Assembly: GCA_963597395.1 (NCBI GenBank) | Contig: CAVBPX010000062.1 | Coordinates: 1-14,121, forward strand | Length of the DNA stretch: 14,121 nucleotides | Source of the DNA: Hallerella sp963597395 | GTDB taxonomy: Bacteria; Fibrobacterota; Fibrobacteria; Fibrobacterales; Fibrobacteraceae | Direction of reading: 5' to 3' | Shown here: positions 14,016 through 14,121 of the stretch, piece by piece | Layout of the letters: each line of letters starts with the position of its first letter | How positions within the stretch are numbered: the stretch's first letter is position 1 | The notes under the pieces: generated by a model | Database searches by the model: none | What the model was told of the DNA's origin: nothing | What the model saw: only the letters and a program-made list of their open reading frames with translations | Made by a program: the position numbers and the translations under genes

Positions 14016-14121
14016 AAATTGCTTTGGTAAAGAAAATTTGAGTGAGACCAATCGATGACAGGACGGTACGAACCAGCGCGAAGCGTCGCAACCAAATTTT
14101 TGAAAATGAATTTTTAGAGGT
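14008..14121. mobile_element. MITE-like element or insertion-sequence ends with terminal inverted repeats
   Basis: ACCTCTAAAAATT (14008-14020) is perfectly repeated in inverted orientation as AATTTTTAGAGGT (14109-14121), the last base of the window. The similarity continues inward imperfectly: the left arm has AAAATTTG at 14033-14040 and the inverted right arm has the same bases at a similar distance. The 114-base unit has no coding frame of note, which fits a non-autonomous miniature element. The repeat may extend outward (GGGA precedes the left arm) but the right side is cut off. No matching transposase is present in the window, so the family cannot be named. Confidence 0.6.

Noticed and set aside
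1..14121. tRNA and rRNA genes
   Set aside because: I saw no cloverleaf-like stretch with a T-loop (GGTTCGAATCC type) and no rRNA sequence on either strand; a covariance search could not be run.

Overview
The window looks like a chromosomal stretch of a Fibrobacter-type gut bacterium. The main clue is a decayed lipoprotein gene at 6135-6844. It ends in the C-terminal part of the domain that Fibrobacter genomes carry in many copies (the 'Fibrobacter succinogenes major paralogous domain', FISUMP), recognisable by its FWSSTEYG...YSVRCVKD ending. Fairly GC-rich DNA and several strong A/T-flanked hairpin terminators are consistent with this. No sequence search was possible, so the genus is an inference.

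Layout, left to right. At 1-695 (minus) is the N-terminal part of hsdM, the methylase/modification subunit of a type I restriction-modification system, cut by the window edge just inside SAM motif I. Divergent from it, 759-2279 (plus) encodes a probable outer-membrane Wzi-like beta-barrel. Its stop overlaps the GTG start of trhP (2276-3589), a U32-family tRNA uridine-34 hydroxylation protein. A small helical protein of unknown function follows (3600-4067), then a terminator. pgi (4156-5820, glucose-6-phosphate isomerase) stands alone between two terminators. After it come a REP-like palindromic element and the decayed FISUMP lipoprotein gene.

On the minus strand, 9176-6899 holds a small GIY-YIG protein followed by a cytoplasmic GH31 alpha-glycosidase. 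It converges on the pseudogene at a shared bidirectional terminator. A second REP-like element and another terminator separate it from the minus-strand operon 12667-9383. That operon reads lipoprotein with a Ser/Glu/Tyr-rich tail, then cmk (CMP kinase), then rpsA (ribosomal protein S1). Divergent from it, 12782-13954 (plus) encodes a TraB/PrgY-family membrane protein. A next gene with a strong ribosome-binding site starts at 13989 but stops after eight codons. The start of a short inverted-repeat (MITE-like) element truncates it, and the right arm of that element ends on the last base of the window.

Most genes are housekeeping: glycolysis, CMP/dCMP phosphorylation, translation, tRNA modification and intracellular sugar hydrolysis. 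Accessory or changeable content is at the edges (type I RM; MITE-like insertion) and in the middle (FISUMP pseudogene and REP-like elements). I did not find a convincing new multi-gene system. The best leads are the mobile/repeat structures, the decayed FISUMP gene, and two uncharacterised genes: the 155-residue protein after trhP and the lipoprotein heading the cmk-rpsA operon.
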